23,408 bases of DNA from JAVKDP01 sp040222185 (GCA_040222185.1 JAVKDP010000047.1:1-23408); one strand, 5' to 3'; shown: positions 1 through 7,883, counted from the first letter of the stretch. Made by a program: numbers and translations. The notes: generated by a model from the letters alone, not told the origin.

Positions 1-761
1 GATTCATGATCGATGAGTTTTTCAGCTTCTTCTTCTAATAAGATATTTCTCGCTTCTGCAACACTTACTTTTCTCTTCGAGGTATTACTCTTCTTGCCCA
101 TGTTACCGAGCATATCCTGCAGGTTGATACCCATTTCTTCCATTCCGCCAGGTCCAAACACCTGCATCATAGAGCCTTTATTGTTCTTAACCTCTATTTC
201 GATTTGGCGTTCGTCCAGGTCTCCGTTTTTTAATTTCTCTCTGAATCGTTCTCTGGTTCGTTCGTTTAGTTCCGAATCACTGGCATCTTCTGGCTTAAAG
301 TTTGAGTCGCTTGAAAAACCAACACCGGTCTTCTTAACAGGAGGGATGAGGATATCCAGGATTCTTTCTTCTACCTGGTCAGCGGCTTTTCCTTTTACTC
401 TTTCCTGCATCTCGTCTTTTACCATGTTTACAGCTAGTTCTGTTAAGTCACGAATCATGGATTCAACGTCGCGGCCAACATATCCAACTTCAGTAAATTT
501 TGAAGCTTCCACTTTTAGAAAAGGAGCCATAGCTAACTTAGCAAGTCTGCGTGCAATCTCGGTTTTCCCTACACCTGTAGGGCCGATTAGTAAAATATTA
601 TTAGGTACAATTTCTTCACGAATCTCTTCATCAGAGTTCATACGGCGCCATCGGTTTCTTAGCGCGATAGCTACAGATCTCTTGGCTCCTTTCTGGCCAA
701 TAATGTATTTGTCCAATTCACGGACGATCTGTTGAGGGGTTAAATTTTTTTCTTCAATCAT
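1..761 (-). CDS. hslU: HslU, ATPase subunit of the HslUV protease (C-terminal part beyond window)
   Basis: AAA+ unfoldase that feeds proteins into the HslV peptidase in the cytoplasm. The frame stays open from the ATG at 759-761 to the window edge, giving 253 residues of a family that usually has about 450. Visible features are the Walker A motif GPTGVGKT (residues 60-67), the pore-loop motif GYVG (93-96) followed by RDVES, and the start of the charged I-domain with a GPGGMEEMG stretch. The N-terminus (TPQQIVRELDKYIIGQ) is typical of HslU. The ATG lies three bases after the hslV stop, so the two genes form an operon. The C-terminal Walker B, sensor and HslV-docking tail are not visible here. 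The identification is secure; completeness cannot be judged. Confidence 0.96.
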   Translation of the reverse strand, partial: MIEEKNLTPQQIVRELDKYIIGQKGAKRSVAIALRNRWRRMNSDEEIREEIVPNNILLIGPTGVGKTEIARRLAKLAMAPFLKVEASKFTEVGYVGRDVESMIRDLTELAVNMVKDEMQERVKGKAADQVEERILDILIPPVKKTGVGFSSDSNFKPEDASDSELNERTRERFREKLKNGDLDERQIEIEVKNNKGSMMQVFGPGGMEEMGINLQDMLGNMGKKSNTSKRKVSVAEARNILLEEEAEKLIDHE

Positions 762-764
762 GTT

Positions 765-1313
765 CTATTTCTGAATTTCTAAAATGGTGCGATTATGATT
801 TGTGTAGATATCAATATCAGCTGCAATACGTAACGCTTCATCTACGATTTCTCGTGCTTTCATTTTTGGTGAATGCTTAACCATAGCCCTGGCTGCAGCA
901 AGTGCATAGCTTCCTCCACTTCCAATAGTGACAATATTATCATCTGGTTCAATTACATCTCCCTGACCTGAAATAACTAAAGCATGATCAGCGTCCATTA
1001 CAATGAGTAAAGCCTCCAACTTTTGAAGGTATTTATCTTTGCGCCAGTCTTTGGCCAGTTCAACTGCAGCTCTTTGCATGTTGCCGTTGTACTCATTCAA
1101 TTTTTCTTCATAGCGCTCAAAGAGGGTAAAAGCGTCGGCTGTTGAGCCAGCAAATCCAGCTAGAATATTTCCGTTATGTAATTTTCTAACTTTTTTGACT
1201 GTTGATTTCATAACGGTGGTTTGCATTGTAGCCTGCCCATCACTGCCAATAGCGGCTTCACCATTATGTATTATTCCCACCACCGTAGTGGCGTGAAGGT
1301 TAAATAAACTCAT
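765..1313 (-). CDS. hslV: HslV, threonine peptidase subunit of the HslUV protease
   Basis: Proteasome-like N-terminal-threonine peptidase that works with HslU. The product has 182 residues, the normal family length. Conserved stretches are GSDGQATM, VMKSTVKKVRKL (containing the catalytic-site lysine), AGFAGSTADAFTLFERYE, AVELAKDWRKDKYL and IGSGGSYALAAARA. The catalytic residue should be the first Thr of the TT pair (residue 9), preceded by a short extension MSLFNLHA that must be removed. No later start is available, so the extension is real. The gene is upstream of hslU with three bases between them. A purine-rich stretch (AAGAGAAG) sits directly before the ATG. Gene identity is essentially certain from length, motifs and context. 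Confidence 0.97.
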   Translation of the reverse strand: MSLFNLHATTVVGIIHNGEAAIGSDGQATMQTTVMKSTVKKVRKLHNGNILAGFAGSTADAFTLFERYEEKLNEYNGNMQRAAVELAKDWRKDKYLQKLEALLIVMDADHALVISGQGDVIEPDDNIVTIGSGGSYALAAARAMVKHSPKMKAREIVDEALRIAADIDIYTNHNRTILEIQK

Positions 1314-1337
1314 CTTCTCTTAATTTGATTAAACATA

Positions 1338-1365
1338 TGGCTCAGTTAAGGCAATAACCGAGCCA
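1338..1365 (-). terminator. Hairpin after the RNase E/G gene, possible weak terminator
   Basis: An 11-bp stem with one G-T pair (TGGCTCGGTTA pairing with TAACTGAGCCA on the minus strand) and a 6-nt loop lies in the 57-bp gap between the RNase gene stop and hslV. The bases after it (TATGTTTAAT) are not a good U-tract. It may attenuate read-through into hslV or protect the mRNA end rather than terminate fully. Confidence 0.45.
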
Positions 1366-1370
1366 CTAGA

Positions 1371-3140
1371 TTAGCTTTTCGTTTTGGAATACTTTTGATT
1401 CGATCTTCCGTTCGAATTGGCAGACCTTCCTGACGAATTGTTATTCCTATGATTATTGCCCCGGCTGTTATTGTTATGCCTGTCTTTCTTAGAAATATCC
1501 AGATCGTCTTTTCGGCGATCTGTGCTATTTAATTCTTCAAGCTCATGTTTATCCAAAAGCTCTTCAATTGATTCACCACGCATTACCGCTCCTGTTACAT
1601 CAATATCGGATCCGGATAAAGTGACATGGAAATCATTTAATGAAATCGTTTGATCTCCAATAATAGTTACTTTGACATGATATCTGCTTAACCACTTCCA
1701 GCGGGTACTAAAGAGCCCTTTGGTAAGGAATGATTTTAAATATGGGTTCACATACAGGTCGATAGCTCTGTATTCAGTGCTATGCTTAAATTTGCTGATC
1801 CAGCTTTCAATATCAGTTACAATCGTATCCTGGCTTACAACACTACCAGAACCTGCACACATTGGGCAAACATTAGAAACCGAGTTAACAACACTCGGGC
1901 GGATTCTCTGGCGGGTGATCTGAACAAGTCCGAAATCACTCATTCCAAGAATATTGGTTTTAGCAGGGTCTTTTCGGAATTCCTTCTTTAACTCATCGTA
2001 AATTTTCTTACGGTTCTTATCGTCCTTTAGATCAATAAAATCAACAACGATGATGCCACCAATATCACGAAGGCGAAGTTGCTTTGCTATTTCACGGGCA
2101 GCTTCCAAATTCGTTTTAAGAGAGTTGTCTTCCTGCTTTTCCTTAGCAGCATAAGGGCCTGAATTCACATCAACTACGTACATAGCTTCTGTTTGCTCAA
2201 AGATCAGGTAGCCACCCATCTTCATTCGAACCCGTGGGCTGAAAATAGAATTCACATCTTCAGAGATTTTCATGAAGTCAAAAATGTGCTCTTTTCTTTT
2301 GTAAAGTTCCACATTAGGCACCATTTGAGGAGCAATCTGGCTTACATAAGACTTAATCTGACGATACATTTTTGGATCATCGATCAAAACTCTGTCATAA
2401 TTTTTTGCAAAAAGATCACGGATTAGACTTTCCGTCATGTCCAGGTCTTTGTAGAGAAGAGTAGGTGGTTTGGCTCGTTCAATACCGTCAACCACTCGTT
2501 CCCATTTTTGCAGTACGGTTCTTAAATCGTCTTCAATAGCCTGGTCTTCCTGGCCTTGAGCTACAGTTCTTACAATAACTCCGAAACCATCTGGTACCAT
2601 TTGGTTTAAGATAGACTTCAGGCGTCGGCGCTCTTTATAATTACTGATTCGCTTAGAAACAGCAATGTAATCTCCCATAGGGATAAGTACTAGGAAGCGG
2701 CCAGCTATGGTGATATCCGTAGAAACTCTTGGACCTTTTGAGCCAATTGGTTCTTTAACAATCTGAACTAATAGTTTTTGACCGTTTTTAAGAACCTTGC
2801 CAGCAAGCATCTGCTTCTGGGCGTTATTCAGGTTTTCCTTGTTCTTGATATCTCTTTTAGCAGAGTTAGGAATAGCATCTGCACCATTAAGAAGAGATAC
2901 ATATTCATCTAAATGATCCCCGGCATCAGAAAAATGCAGAAAGGCATCTTTTGGAGTTCCCATGTCAATAAAAGCAGCTTTAATACCGCTCATCACTTTG
3001 TGAACGCGGGCTACATAAACATTACCAACCGTACGTTGGTTTTCCTCCGACTCTATAAATAATTGAGCGAGCTCCCCATTTTCTATGAGGGCGATCCGGT
3101 TCTGATTCCCGGATGAATGTATAATAATTTGATTCTTCAT
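1371..3140 (-). CDS. rng: Ribonuclease E/G family endoribonuclease
   Basis: Endoribonuclease for rRNA/tRNA processing and mRNA turnover. From the chosen ATG at 3140 the product has 589 residues. The order is an S1-type RNA-binding domain (about 35-130) with an inserted Asn/Lys-rich segment, then the DNase I-like catalytic region with DVNSGPYA (Asp324) and DFIDLKD (Asp367), the Mg-binding Asp pair of the family, then CPMCAGSG (Cys425, Cys428), the zinc-link motif. The last 50 or so residues are an Asn/Ser/Arg-rich low-complexity tail, probably disordered and RNA-contacting. A GTG at 3164 would add eight residues; I prefer 3140 because family members begin M-K/N-x-I-I-I. The length fits RNase G-like proteins rather than the long scaffold-bearing RNase E of enterics. 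Confidence 0.93.
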   Translation of the reverse strand: MKNQIIIHSSGNQNRIALIENGELAQLFIESEENQRTVGNVYVARVHKVMSGIKAAFIDMGTPKDAFLHFSDAGDHLDEYVSLLNGADAIPNSAKRDIKNKENLNNAQKQMLAGKVLKNGQKLLVQIVKEPIGSKGPRVSTDITIAGRFLVLIPMGDYIAVSKRISNYKERRRLKSILNQMVPDGFGVIVRTVAQGQEDQAIEDDLRTVLQKWERVVDGIERAKPPTLLYKDLDMTESLIRDLFAKNYDRVLIDDPKMYRQIKSYVSQIAPQMVPNVELYKRKEHIFDFMKISEDVNSIFSPRVRMKMGGYLIFEQTEAMYVVDVNSGPYAAKEKQEDNSLKTNLEAAREIAKQLRLRDIGGIIVVDFIDLKDDKNRKKIYDELKKEFRKDPAKTNILGMSDFGLVQITRQRIRPSVVNSVSNVCPMCAGSGSVVSQDTIVTDIESWISKFKHSTEYRAIDLYVNPYLKSFLTKGLFSTRWKWLSRYHVKVTIIGDQTISLNDFHVTLSGSDIDVTGAVMRGESIEELLDKHELEELNSTDRRKDDLDISKKDRHNNNSRGNNHRNNNSSGRSANSNGRSNQKYSKTKS

Positions 3141-3613
3141 TAAATTTCTTGTTTTCCCAGCCACCTCGACTCATGCATACCATCCACTTTCTTATTTTCT
3201 TGGTGATGGTTACTAGCAAATTTGCTTCTAAATATGAGGCACCTCTATTACTAAGCGTTGCGATAGCTTCAGAAGTGGTTCCGGGTAAATTTTCTTGATT
3301 ATTGTGTGACTCCACTTTGGAATCTGAGAATAGTTTTTGCTTCATTAAGGTTAGAAGTAAAAAGCAAAAACCGGATAAATCGATATAGAAGTTTTCAATA
3401 TGTCCTGTTAAGGATACTTCTATGGGTGTTTTTTGATATGTATTCTGTGCAGTATGCAAGTAGAAAATGTTTTGTAAAAAGCTCTTGAGATCGATTTAAC
3501 AACTATATAATATAGCGGTAACAAAGCACTAAAGTAAACGTGTTTTAATCAATTCAGGTAAAAGTTTGAGATGGCCTGAAAAACCATCTACCAAAAGCTA
3601 AAAGTCTTGTTTA
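3141..3613. other. 473-bp intergenic stretch upstream of the RNase E/G gene
   Basis: No protein family is recognisable in any frame here. The longest open frame is leftward, starts only with TTG at 3459, runs about 140 bp into the RNase gene in another frame, and resembles nothing I know. The part nearest murA has a small hairpin, listed separately. The section around 3500-3540 is very A/T-rich and could hold the RNase promoter, but I cannot place -35 and -10 boxes with confidence. The length allows a long 5' leader on the RNase mRNA. Confidence 0.5.
3569..3589 (-). terminator. Small hairpin downstream of murA, possible terminator
   Basis: AGATGG and CCATCT form a 6-bp stem around a 9-nt loop, 25 bases after the murA stop on the minus strand. 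It is followed only by CAAACTTTT, so the U-tract is poor. It may end the murA operon, but the signal is weak. Confidence 0.3.
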
Positions 3614-4879
3614 TTAGGACTCTACACGGGTAATTTTTGCACCAACAGGCTTTAGCTTATTCTCGAGCGATTCATAGCCTCTGTCGAGATGGTACACACG
3701 TAAAACTTCGGTTGTATTTTCTGCAACCATACCCGCCAACACGAGGCTTACACTAGCCCTTAAATCGGTACTCATCACAGAAGCTCCTGTAAGCTGAGAT
3801 TTGCCGGAAATACTTACCGTATTTTTATCACTATGCATATCTGCACCTAATCGAACTAGTTCCGGGACATAACTAAACCTGTCGAAGTACACATTATCCG
3901 TTACATTAGAGTCTCCTTGTGCCTGGGTTAACATTGTAGCCCATTGAGCCTGGAGATCTGTTGGGAATCCGGGATAGATATCAGTAGTTATAGAAACAGG
4001 TTTCAGAACCTCAGGAGCTTTGATTTTAATAATATCCCCGGTAATATCGACCTGGGTTCCGGTTTCTCTCAGCAAATCAGGAAAACCACCAAGCTGTTTA
4101 TGGTTACACCCTGTTAAGGTAAGTTCAGAATCGGGATGCATCGCACCAGCGATCATATAAGTTCCAAGTTCAATTCTGTCAGGGTCGTTACTGACTTCAA
4201 TGCCTTTCAGCGTATCTACCTTCCTGATAATTAAAGTATCCGTTCCAACTCCTTCAATATTGGCTCCCATCTTTATGAGAACATTACAGAGTTGAACTAC
4301 ATCAGGTTCTTTGGCTGCATTGTGAATAGTAAACTTTTCAGATTTTAATACTGCAGCTAGTAACAGGTTTACTGTTGCGCCAACACTGCTGGGACTTAAT
4401 ATGAAACTACCTTCTTTAAGTGTTTTGTCTGCTTTTGCAATTACATAACCTTTATCAAAAATGATCTGGACACCCATTGCTTCCATTCCTTTGAGGTGAA
4501 GATCAACAGGTCTTGGTCCCCAGGCACAACCACCAGGCAGAGAAACTTTGGCATAACCGTGTTTACCAACCAAAGCTCCAAGCATATAGAACGAAGCTCT
4601 CATTTTACGGACCAAATCATATGGTGCTTCTAAATAAGAAACACCACTGGGATCTATAGAAACCGAGTTTTCCTGCTCTTTAAAATCAACTTTAGCTCCA
4701 ACCACACGAAGCACATTGTTAAAAGTATAGATATCCTGGAGGCGTGGAATATTGGTAATGGTGGTCTCTGAATCTCCAAGTAAGGCGGCAGCTTTAATCG
4801 GTAACGCTGCATTTTTTGAGCCACTAACTTTTATTGTTCCCTTAAGTGGCGTAATACCTTCTATAATAAATTTATCCAA
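3614..4879 (-). CDS. murA: MurA, UDP-N-acetylglucosamine 1-carboxyvinyltransferase
   Basis: Catalyses the first committed step of peptidoglycan synthesis, transferring enolpyruvate from PEP to UDP-GlcNAc in the cytoplasm. It has 421 residues, the standard length. Seen in the sequence: VSGSKNAALPI with Lys22-Asn23, the active-site loop GGCAWGPRPVDLH with Cys118 (equivalent to Cys115 in E. coli, the fosfomycin target), GFPTDLQAQW with the general-base Asp308, and TDLRAS with Arg374. The start is TTG at 4879: the family N-terminus MDKF begins exactly there, and a GGAG ribosome-binding site lies ten bases upstream inside the preceding gene. It overlaps the biotin-carrier gene by 8 bp, so the two are translationally coupled. 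Confidence 0.96.
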   Translation of the reverse strand: MDKFIIEGITPLKGTIKVSGSKNAALPIKAAALLGDSETTITNIPRLQDIYTFNNVLRVVGAKVDFKEQENSVSIDPSGVSYLEAPYDLVRKMRASFYMLGALVGKHGYAKVSLPGGCAWGPRPVDLHLKGMEAMGVQIIFDKGYVIAKADKTLKEGSFILSPSSVGATVNLLLAAVLKSEKFTIHNAAKEPDVVQLCNVLIKMGANIEGVGTDTLIIRKVDTLKGIEVSNDPDRIELGTYMIAGAMHPDSELTLTGCNHKQLGGFPDLLRETGTQVDITGDIIKIKAPEVLKPVSITTDIYPGFPTDLQAQWATMLTQAQGDSNVTDNVYFDRFSYVPELVRLGADMHSDKNTVSISGKSQLTGASVMSTDLRASVSLVLAGMVAENTTEVLRVYHLDRGYESLENKLKPVGAKITRVES

Positions 4880-5378
4880 GTGCTTCTATCTCCAGAATAG
4901 GTGAATTTTTTTCAAGTGATTGTCCTGTCTCAGCTTCGATTTTTGCAATAACTCCATTAATAGGGGACTTTAATTCGTTTTCCATTTTCATGGCTTCCAG
5001 AATAATAAGAGGCTGGTCTTTAGTAACCTCATCACCCTCGTTCACAAGAATCTCGAGAATTTTACCCGGCATAGGAGCTTTTAACGAACCTTCAGCTTTA
5101 GCATCTCCTGTTTTGAAACCAAGCTTATCCAATAACAACTCTTGTTCATCTTTAACAGAGATCTTATGCCAGCTCCCATCAATCGAAAACTCAATTTCAG
5201 AACCATCATAAGTTACATTATCAATTTTATGAAGTTTTGTTCCAATACGGAGAAAGTATCGTCCATTTTCTGAACTAAATTCAAAATTGCCTTCTAGTTC
5301 TCCTGATTTAAACGTGCCTGATTCGTTATCAAATTCTACATCAATTTCAGAATCATTAATCTTTGCTTGATATTTCAT
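4872..5378 (-). CDS. Biotin carboxyl carrier protein / biotinyl domain protein
   Basis: A 168-residue protein that carries biotin for an acyl-CoA or pyruvate-type carboxylase. The C-terminal half is a biotinyl domain: APMPGKI (101-107), then EAMKMEN with Lys131 as the biotinylation site, then SPINGVIAKI and a closing hydrophobic strand. The N-terminal 90 residues are beta-rich and acidic, like the domain preceding the biotinyl unit in propionyl-CoA/acyl-CoA carboxylase carrier chains, and differ from classical AccB. No carboxylase or biotin carboxylase subunit is in the window, so its partner is elsewhere. It overlaps the upstream small gene by 4 bp (ATGA) and murA by 8 bp. The carrier function is secure; the enzyme it serves is not determined. 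Confidence 0.9.
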   Translation of the reverse strand: MKYQAKINDSEIDVEFDNESGTFKSGELEGNFEFSSENGRYFLRIGTKLHKIDNVTYDGSEIEFSIDGSWHKISVKDEQELLLDKLGFKTGDAKAEGSLKAPMPGKILEILVNEGDEVTKDQPLIILEAMKMENELKSPINGVIAKIEAETGQSLEKNSPILEIEALG

Positions 5379-5641
5379 GCTATTTCCCGAATTTGCTTCA
5401 ATCCCGTTTTAGTTGCCCTGAAAGAAAACTCATGCACATTATCTGAGTCATAAAATGAAGTGCCATTTTGGTCAGAGCTCTCAGGATCAACAATCTCAAT
5501 TAATCGATAGTTGATCAAGTTGATTAGATCGTCTCTCAAGGCTCCTTTATCTGATCCTGTTTCTTCAAGCAATACATCGTAAGGCTCTGGAAAGATGAGG
5601 CATTTCAGAATTTTTTTTTCAGAAGGAATCAGTTTTCTCAT
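5375..5641 (-). CDS. Small winged-helix-like protein of unknown function
   Basis: An 88-residue protein I cannot assign to a named family. It is mostly helical at the N-terminus (MRKLIPSEKKILKCLIFPEP), followed by DVLLEETGSDKGALRDDLINLINYRLIEIVD, which has the helix-turn-helix spacing of a small winged-helix protein (short helix, turn, helix, then strand). A strand-rich tail with TKTGLKQIREI could be a wing. It is the first gene of an operon with the biotin carrier protein and murA, sharing a 4-bp ATGA overlap with the former. A sigma70-like promoter ends just before its ATG. It might be a regulator of the operon or an accessory protein of the carboxylase. The fold is inferred from pattern only. 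Confidence 0.75.
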   Translation of the reverse strand: MRKLIPSEKKILKCLIFPEPYDVLLEETGSDKGALRDDLINLINYRLIEIVDPESSDQNGTSFYDSDNVHEFSFRATKTGLKQIREIA

Positions 5642-5645
5642 TTGG

Positions 5646-5676
5646 CAAAGATAGAATGTGTAAGAACTTATAACAA
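5646..5676 (-). promoter_or_regulatory. Candidate promoter of the winged-helix / biotin carrier / murA operon
   Basis: On the minus strand TTGTTA (5671-5676) and TATCTT (5648-5653) are separated by 17 bases, the ideal sigma70 spacing. The same site reads TATCTTTG, which fits the Bacteroidota TAnnTTTG -7 element, with TTG 20 bases upstream. It lies in the 37-bp gap behind the lipoprotein gene. The predicted start site falls at or next to the ATG at 5641, so the mRNA would have almost no leader. Confidence 0.5.
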
Positions 5677-5678
5677 CC

Positions 5679-6167
5679 TTACTCTATCATTATATCGCCG
5701 TAGGTAATTATGCGTTGATTACCATCAAAAAGCAGTAATCGGTAGATGCCACGAGCAAGTTCAGGAGTTGAGCCGAACTCTTCTGCGTTTACTCTGAAAA
5801 CATTGTCACTGAACTCGATAATATTTTCTTTGAAATCGAGCTGAGTCCATCGGTTGTTAAAATCCAGGTATCCGAGTTCCGCAAAAGAACTTGAAAGGCC
5901 ACCTTTCATTTGGAGAATAAGTTCACCCGTACGTGCTGATCCATATGGAAGAGGATTAGGAAATACTGGTTCTACTGTTGCCAGCCCGGTGTATAGTGGT
6001 GAAATCCTCCAGTCATCAGCATCAACACTTATAATATTTCCCTGGAAATCGGTTTCGGTAATATTCTCGACCAAGCCATAAGCTTCTCTTTCGAATGCCG
6101 TTTGGGCATCGTTGTTATTACAACCAGAAATAAATAGTGCGATAAATAGAAATGAAAAATATTTCAT
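5679..6167 (-). CDS. Predicted lipoprotein of unknown function
   Basis: A 162-residue protein with a type II signal peptide: MKYFSFLFIALFISGC, with lipobox I-S-G-C and lipidation at Cys16, followed by a short polar N/D stretch. The remaining ~145 residues look all-beta, alternating short strands and turns with many aromatic residues (for example WRISPLY, WTQLDF, RLLLFDG). I do not recognise a family. It is expected at the outer or inner membrane facing the periplasm. The gene is monocistronic: the murA operon promoter lies just behind its stop and the ArsC-like gene diverges from its front. The start is well supported by the signal peptide. Confidence 0.85.
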   Translation of the reverse strand: MKYFSFLFIALFISGCNNNDAQTAFEREAYGLVENITETDFQGNIISVDADDWRISPLYTGLATVEPVFPNPLPYGSARTGELILQMKGGLSSSFAELGYLDFNNRWTQLDFKENIIEFSDNVFRVNAEEFGSTPELARGIYRLLLFDGNQRIITYGDIMIE

Positions 6168-6195
6168 TGGTTTTAAAAGCGATTAGCGTTCGAAA

Positions 6196-6225
6196 TTGTA
6201 GATACAAAGCTTATCTTTCTAAAAT
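6196..6225 (+). promoter_or_regulatory. Candidate promoter for the ArsC-like / DUF3108 / dut genes
   Basis: TTGTAG and TAAAAT are separated by 18 bases, 23 bases before the ATG at 6249. The -10 matches five of six sigma70 consensus bases; the -35 matches three. It lies in the divergent region shared with the lipoprotein gene. Confidence 0.35.
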
Positions 6226-6248
6226 ACAAAACTATTTATAAGAAACGC

Positions 6249-6620
6249 ATGCTGCATATTATTGGTATTCCGAACTGTGATAAGATAAGAGCTACTAAAA
6301 AGTGGTTAACAGAAAGAGATATCGAATTCGAATTTATTGACGTTAAGAAAGAGCCTTTAACGCTTGAAGAAATTCAGGAACTGGAATTCAAAGTAGGAGT
6401 AGATGTACTTGTTAATTCAAGAGGTACAACCTACAGAAATTTAAAAATAAAAGACCAGAACCTGGATAAAGATGAGCTGTTATGTGTATTGGTAGAGAAT
6501 CAAAGTATGATTAAACGACCTGTTTTAGTTCATGAAGAATCAGTACTGGTTGGATACGACGAAGAGGCTTTTGAGAATTTTTTAAAAGAAAATAACCTGG
6601 TTGATAACCAGGAAGACTAG
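6249..6620 (+). CDS. ArsC/YffB-like thioredoxin-fold protein
   Basis: A 123-residue protein of the ArsC/Spx family. The start MLHIIGIPNCDKIRATKKWL is a thioredoxin-fold beta strand, a single active-site Cys10, then the first helix. DVKKEPLT, NSRGTTYR and the cis-Pro region IKRPVL follow, as in YffB-like members. There is no CxxC pair as in Spx, and the Cys surroundings differ from the CGTSRN of true arsenate reductases, so arsenate reduction is not claimed. No ars genes are nearby. It leads a rightward group with the DUF3108 gene 20 bp later and then dut. The likely role is a thiol or glutathione-linked reductase of unknown substrate. Confidence 0.88.
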   Translation: MLHIIGIPNCDKIRATKKWLTERDIEFEFIDVKKEPLTLEEIQELEFKVGVDVLVNSRGTTYRNLKIKDQNLDKDELLCVLVENQSMIKRPVLVHEESVLVGYDEEAFENFLKENNLVDNQED

Positions 6621-6640
6621 TGTAATTGCTCTAAACAGAT

Positions 6641-7420
6641 ATGCGATTAACCTTATTACTTAGTTTGATTTTATCCTTGCCTTTGTTCGGTCAAACGTAC
6701 GATAGTGAGCAACAACCTGAAATGGAGGATTTGTTCTCTATTAAGGAGACGTTTCGATTCGAGGTAAAGTACAGTTTTTTCAAACTCGGATGGGTAGAAG
6801 TAAGCTTGCTTCCCGATACCATGTACCAGGGTAAGATGCACAAACATTTGTTTACCAAGATCGAGAGTAATCCCAAAATTCCGTTCATGGGAACTGAAAT
6901 CGATCATTTTCACAGTTTATTTTATGTAAACGAAGAGGGCCTTCCGGTAACCACAAGTTATTGGAAAGACAATGTGGATGAAGATTTGTATAAAGAAATT
7001 ACCTACGACTTTGACCGGGAGCTTGGTAAAGTTTATTACAAGGAAGAAGACGATACACGGGATACATTAGATATCGTTGAACCTGCCACCGCAGGCCATA
7101 TAATTTTTTACTTCTCCAGGCTCTTTGCAGGAAGTGACTCCTTATCAAGTCTGCCGGTTTATGTAACCAAGAAAGAAGGGAGAATTAATTTCGAAAACCC
7201 TTCAAGATTGGAAAAGAGAAAATATGCACCCTTCGGTAAAGTGGATACCTATTTGGTTAAAGGGTCTACAGAAAATATCGAGGGTCCTTTTGGATTTTCA
7301 GGGAATTTCAGAGCCTGGTTTCTGGCAGATGATTTAAGAATTCCGCTTGAAGCAAGAGTGAGAGTATTTCTTGGGAATGCAATTGTACGACTAATTGAAT
7401 ACAGACAGGAAAAAATATGA
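6641..7420 (+). CDS. DUF3108 family exported protein
   Basis: A 259-residue exported protein. Residues 1-17 form a signal peptide (MRLTLLLSLILSLPLFG) probably cleaved before QTYD. The body has the DUF3108 pattern: an early FEVKYSFFKLGWVEV strand pair, ITYDFDRE in the middle, then a late beta region with KYAPFGKVDTYLVKG and a closing RVFLGNAIVRLIEY. Proteins of this family are beta-rich periplasmic proteins whose function is not settled. The stop overlaps the dut start by 4 bp (ATGA), so the two are co-translated. The link with dut looks like gene order rather than shared function. Confidence 0.85.
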   Translation: MRLTLLLSLILSLPLFGQTYDSEQQPEMEDLFSIKETFRFEVKYSFFKLGWVEVSLLPDTMYQGKMHKHLFTKIESNPKIPFMGTEIDHFHSLFYVNEEGLPVTTSYWKDNVDEDLYKEITYDFDRELGKVYYKEEDDTRDTLDIVEPATAGHIIFYFSRLFAGSDSLSSLPVYVTKKEGRINFENPSRLEKRKYAPFGKVDTYLVKGSTENIEGPFGFSGNFRAWFLADDLRIPLEARVRVFLGNAIVRLIEYRQEKI

Positions 7421-7863
7421 GTTTGATCGAGTTTAAAAAGTTACCACATGCTAAAGGTTTAGAATTACCAGGCTATGAAACAGCTTCAGCTGCAGGAATG
7501 GATATCAGGGCTGCTTTAGAAGAACCGGTAACCATTAAGAAAGGAGAGAGAATACTTATCCCGACCGGGCTTCAGATGGCGCTACCGCAAGGTTATGAAG
7601 CTCAAATAAGGCCAAGAAGCGGGCTAGCGATAAAGAATGGTATAACCATGCTTAACTCACCCGGAACGATAGATGCTGATTACAGGGGAGAAGTGAAAGT
7701 TATAGCGATCAATCATGGAGATGAAGACTTCACAGTAAATCATGGAGACAGAATCGCCCAAATGGTGATAGCTCCGGTTGTTCAGCTACCTATAAAAGAA
7801 GTCCAGGAGCTTGGCGAGACCGAAAGAGGAGAGGGTGGTTTCGGAAGCACTGGTGTTAAATAG
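7417..7863 (+). CDS. dut: dUTP diphosphatase (dUTPase)
   Basis: Hydrolyses dUTP to dUMP and pyrophosphate, keeping uracil out of DNA and feeding dTMP synthesis. The 148-residue length is typical of the trimeric enzyme. All five family motifs are present: AGMDIRA (26-32), RPRSGLAIK (65-73), GTIDADYRGE (83-92) with the catalytic Asp, GDRIAQMVIAP (110-120) and RGEGGFGSTG (137-146), the C-terminal lid. Motif 1 has Met where Tyr or Phe is more common, a tolerated change. The start overlaps the DUF3108 stop by ATGA. It converges with the T9SS protein gene, with only 20 bp between their stops and no obvious terminator. Confidence 0.97.
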   Translation: MSLIEFKKLPHAKGLELPGYETASAAGMDIRAALEEPVTIKKGERILIPTGLQMALPQGYEAQIRPRSGLAIKNGITMLNSPGTIDADYRGEVKVIAINHGDEDFTVNHGDRIAQMVIAPVVQLPIKEVQELGETERGEGGFGSTGVK

Positions 7864-7883
7864 TTTTATCGATTGTAAAGCTG

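Noticed and set aside
13..735. Rightward 240-codon open frame at the left edge
   Set aside because: It is the antisense of hslU, whose Walker A and pore motifs are clear on the other strand.
3022..3459. Leftward 145-codon open frame overlapping the start of the RNase E/G gene
   Set aside because: It begins only with TTG, shares about 140 bp with the RNase gene in another frame, and resembles no known family. The RNase frame is certain, so I treat this one as chance.
6249..6620. Arsenate reductase as the role of the ArsC-like gene
   Set aside because: The cysteine context (NCDKIR) is that of YffB-like proteins, and no arsenic resistance genes are nearby.
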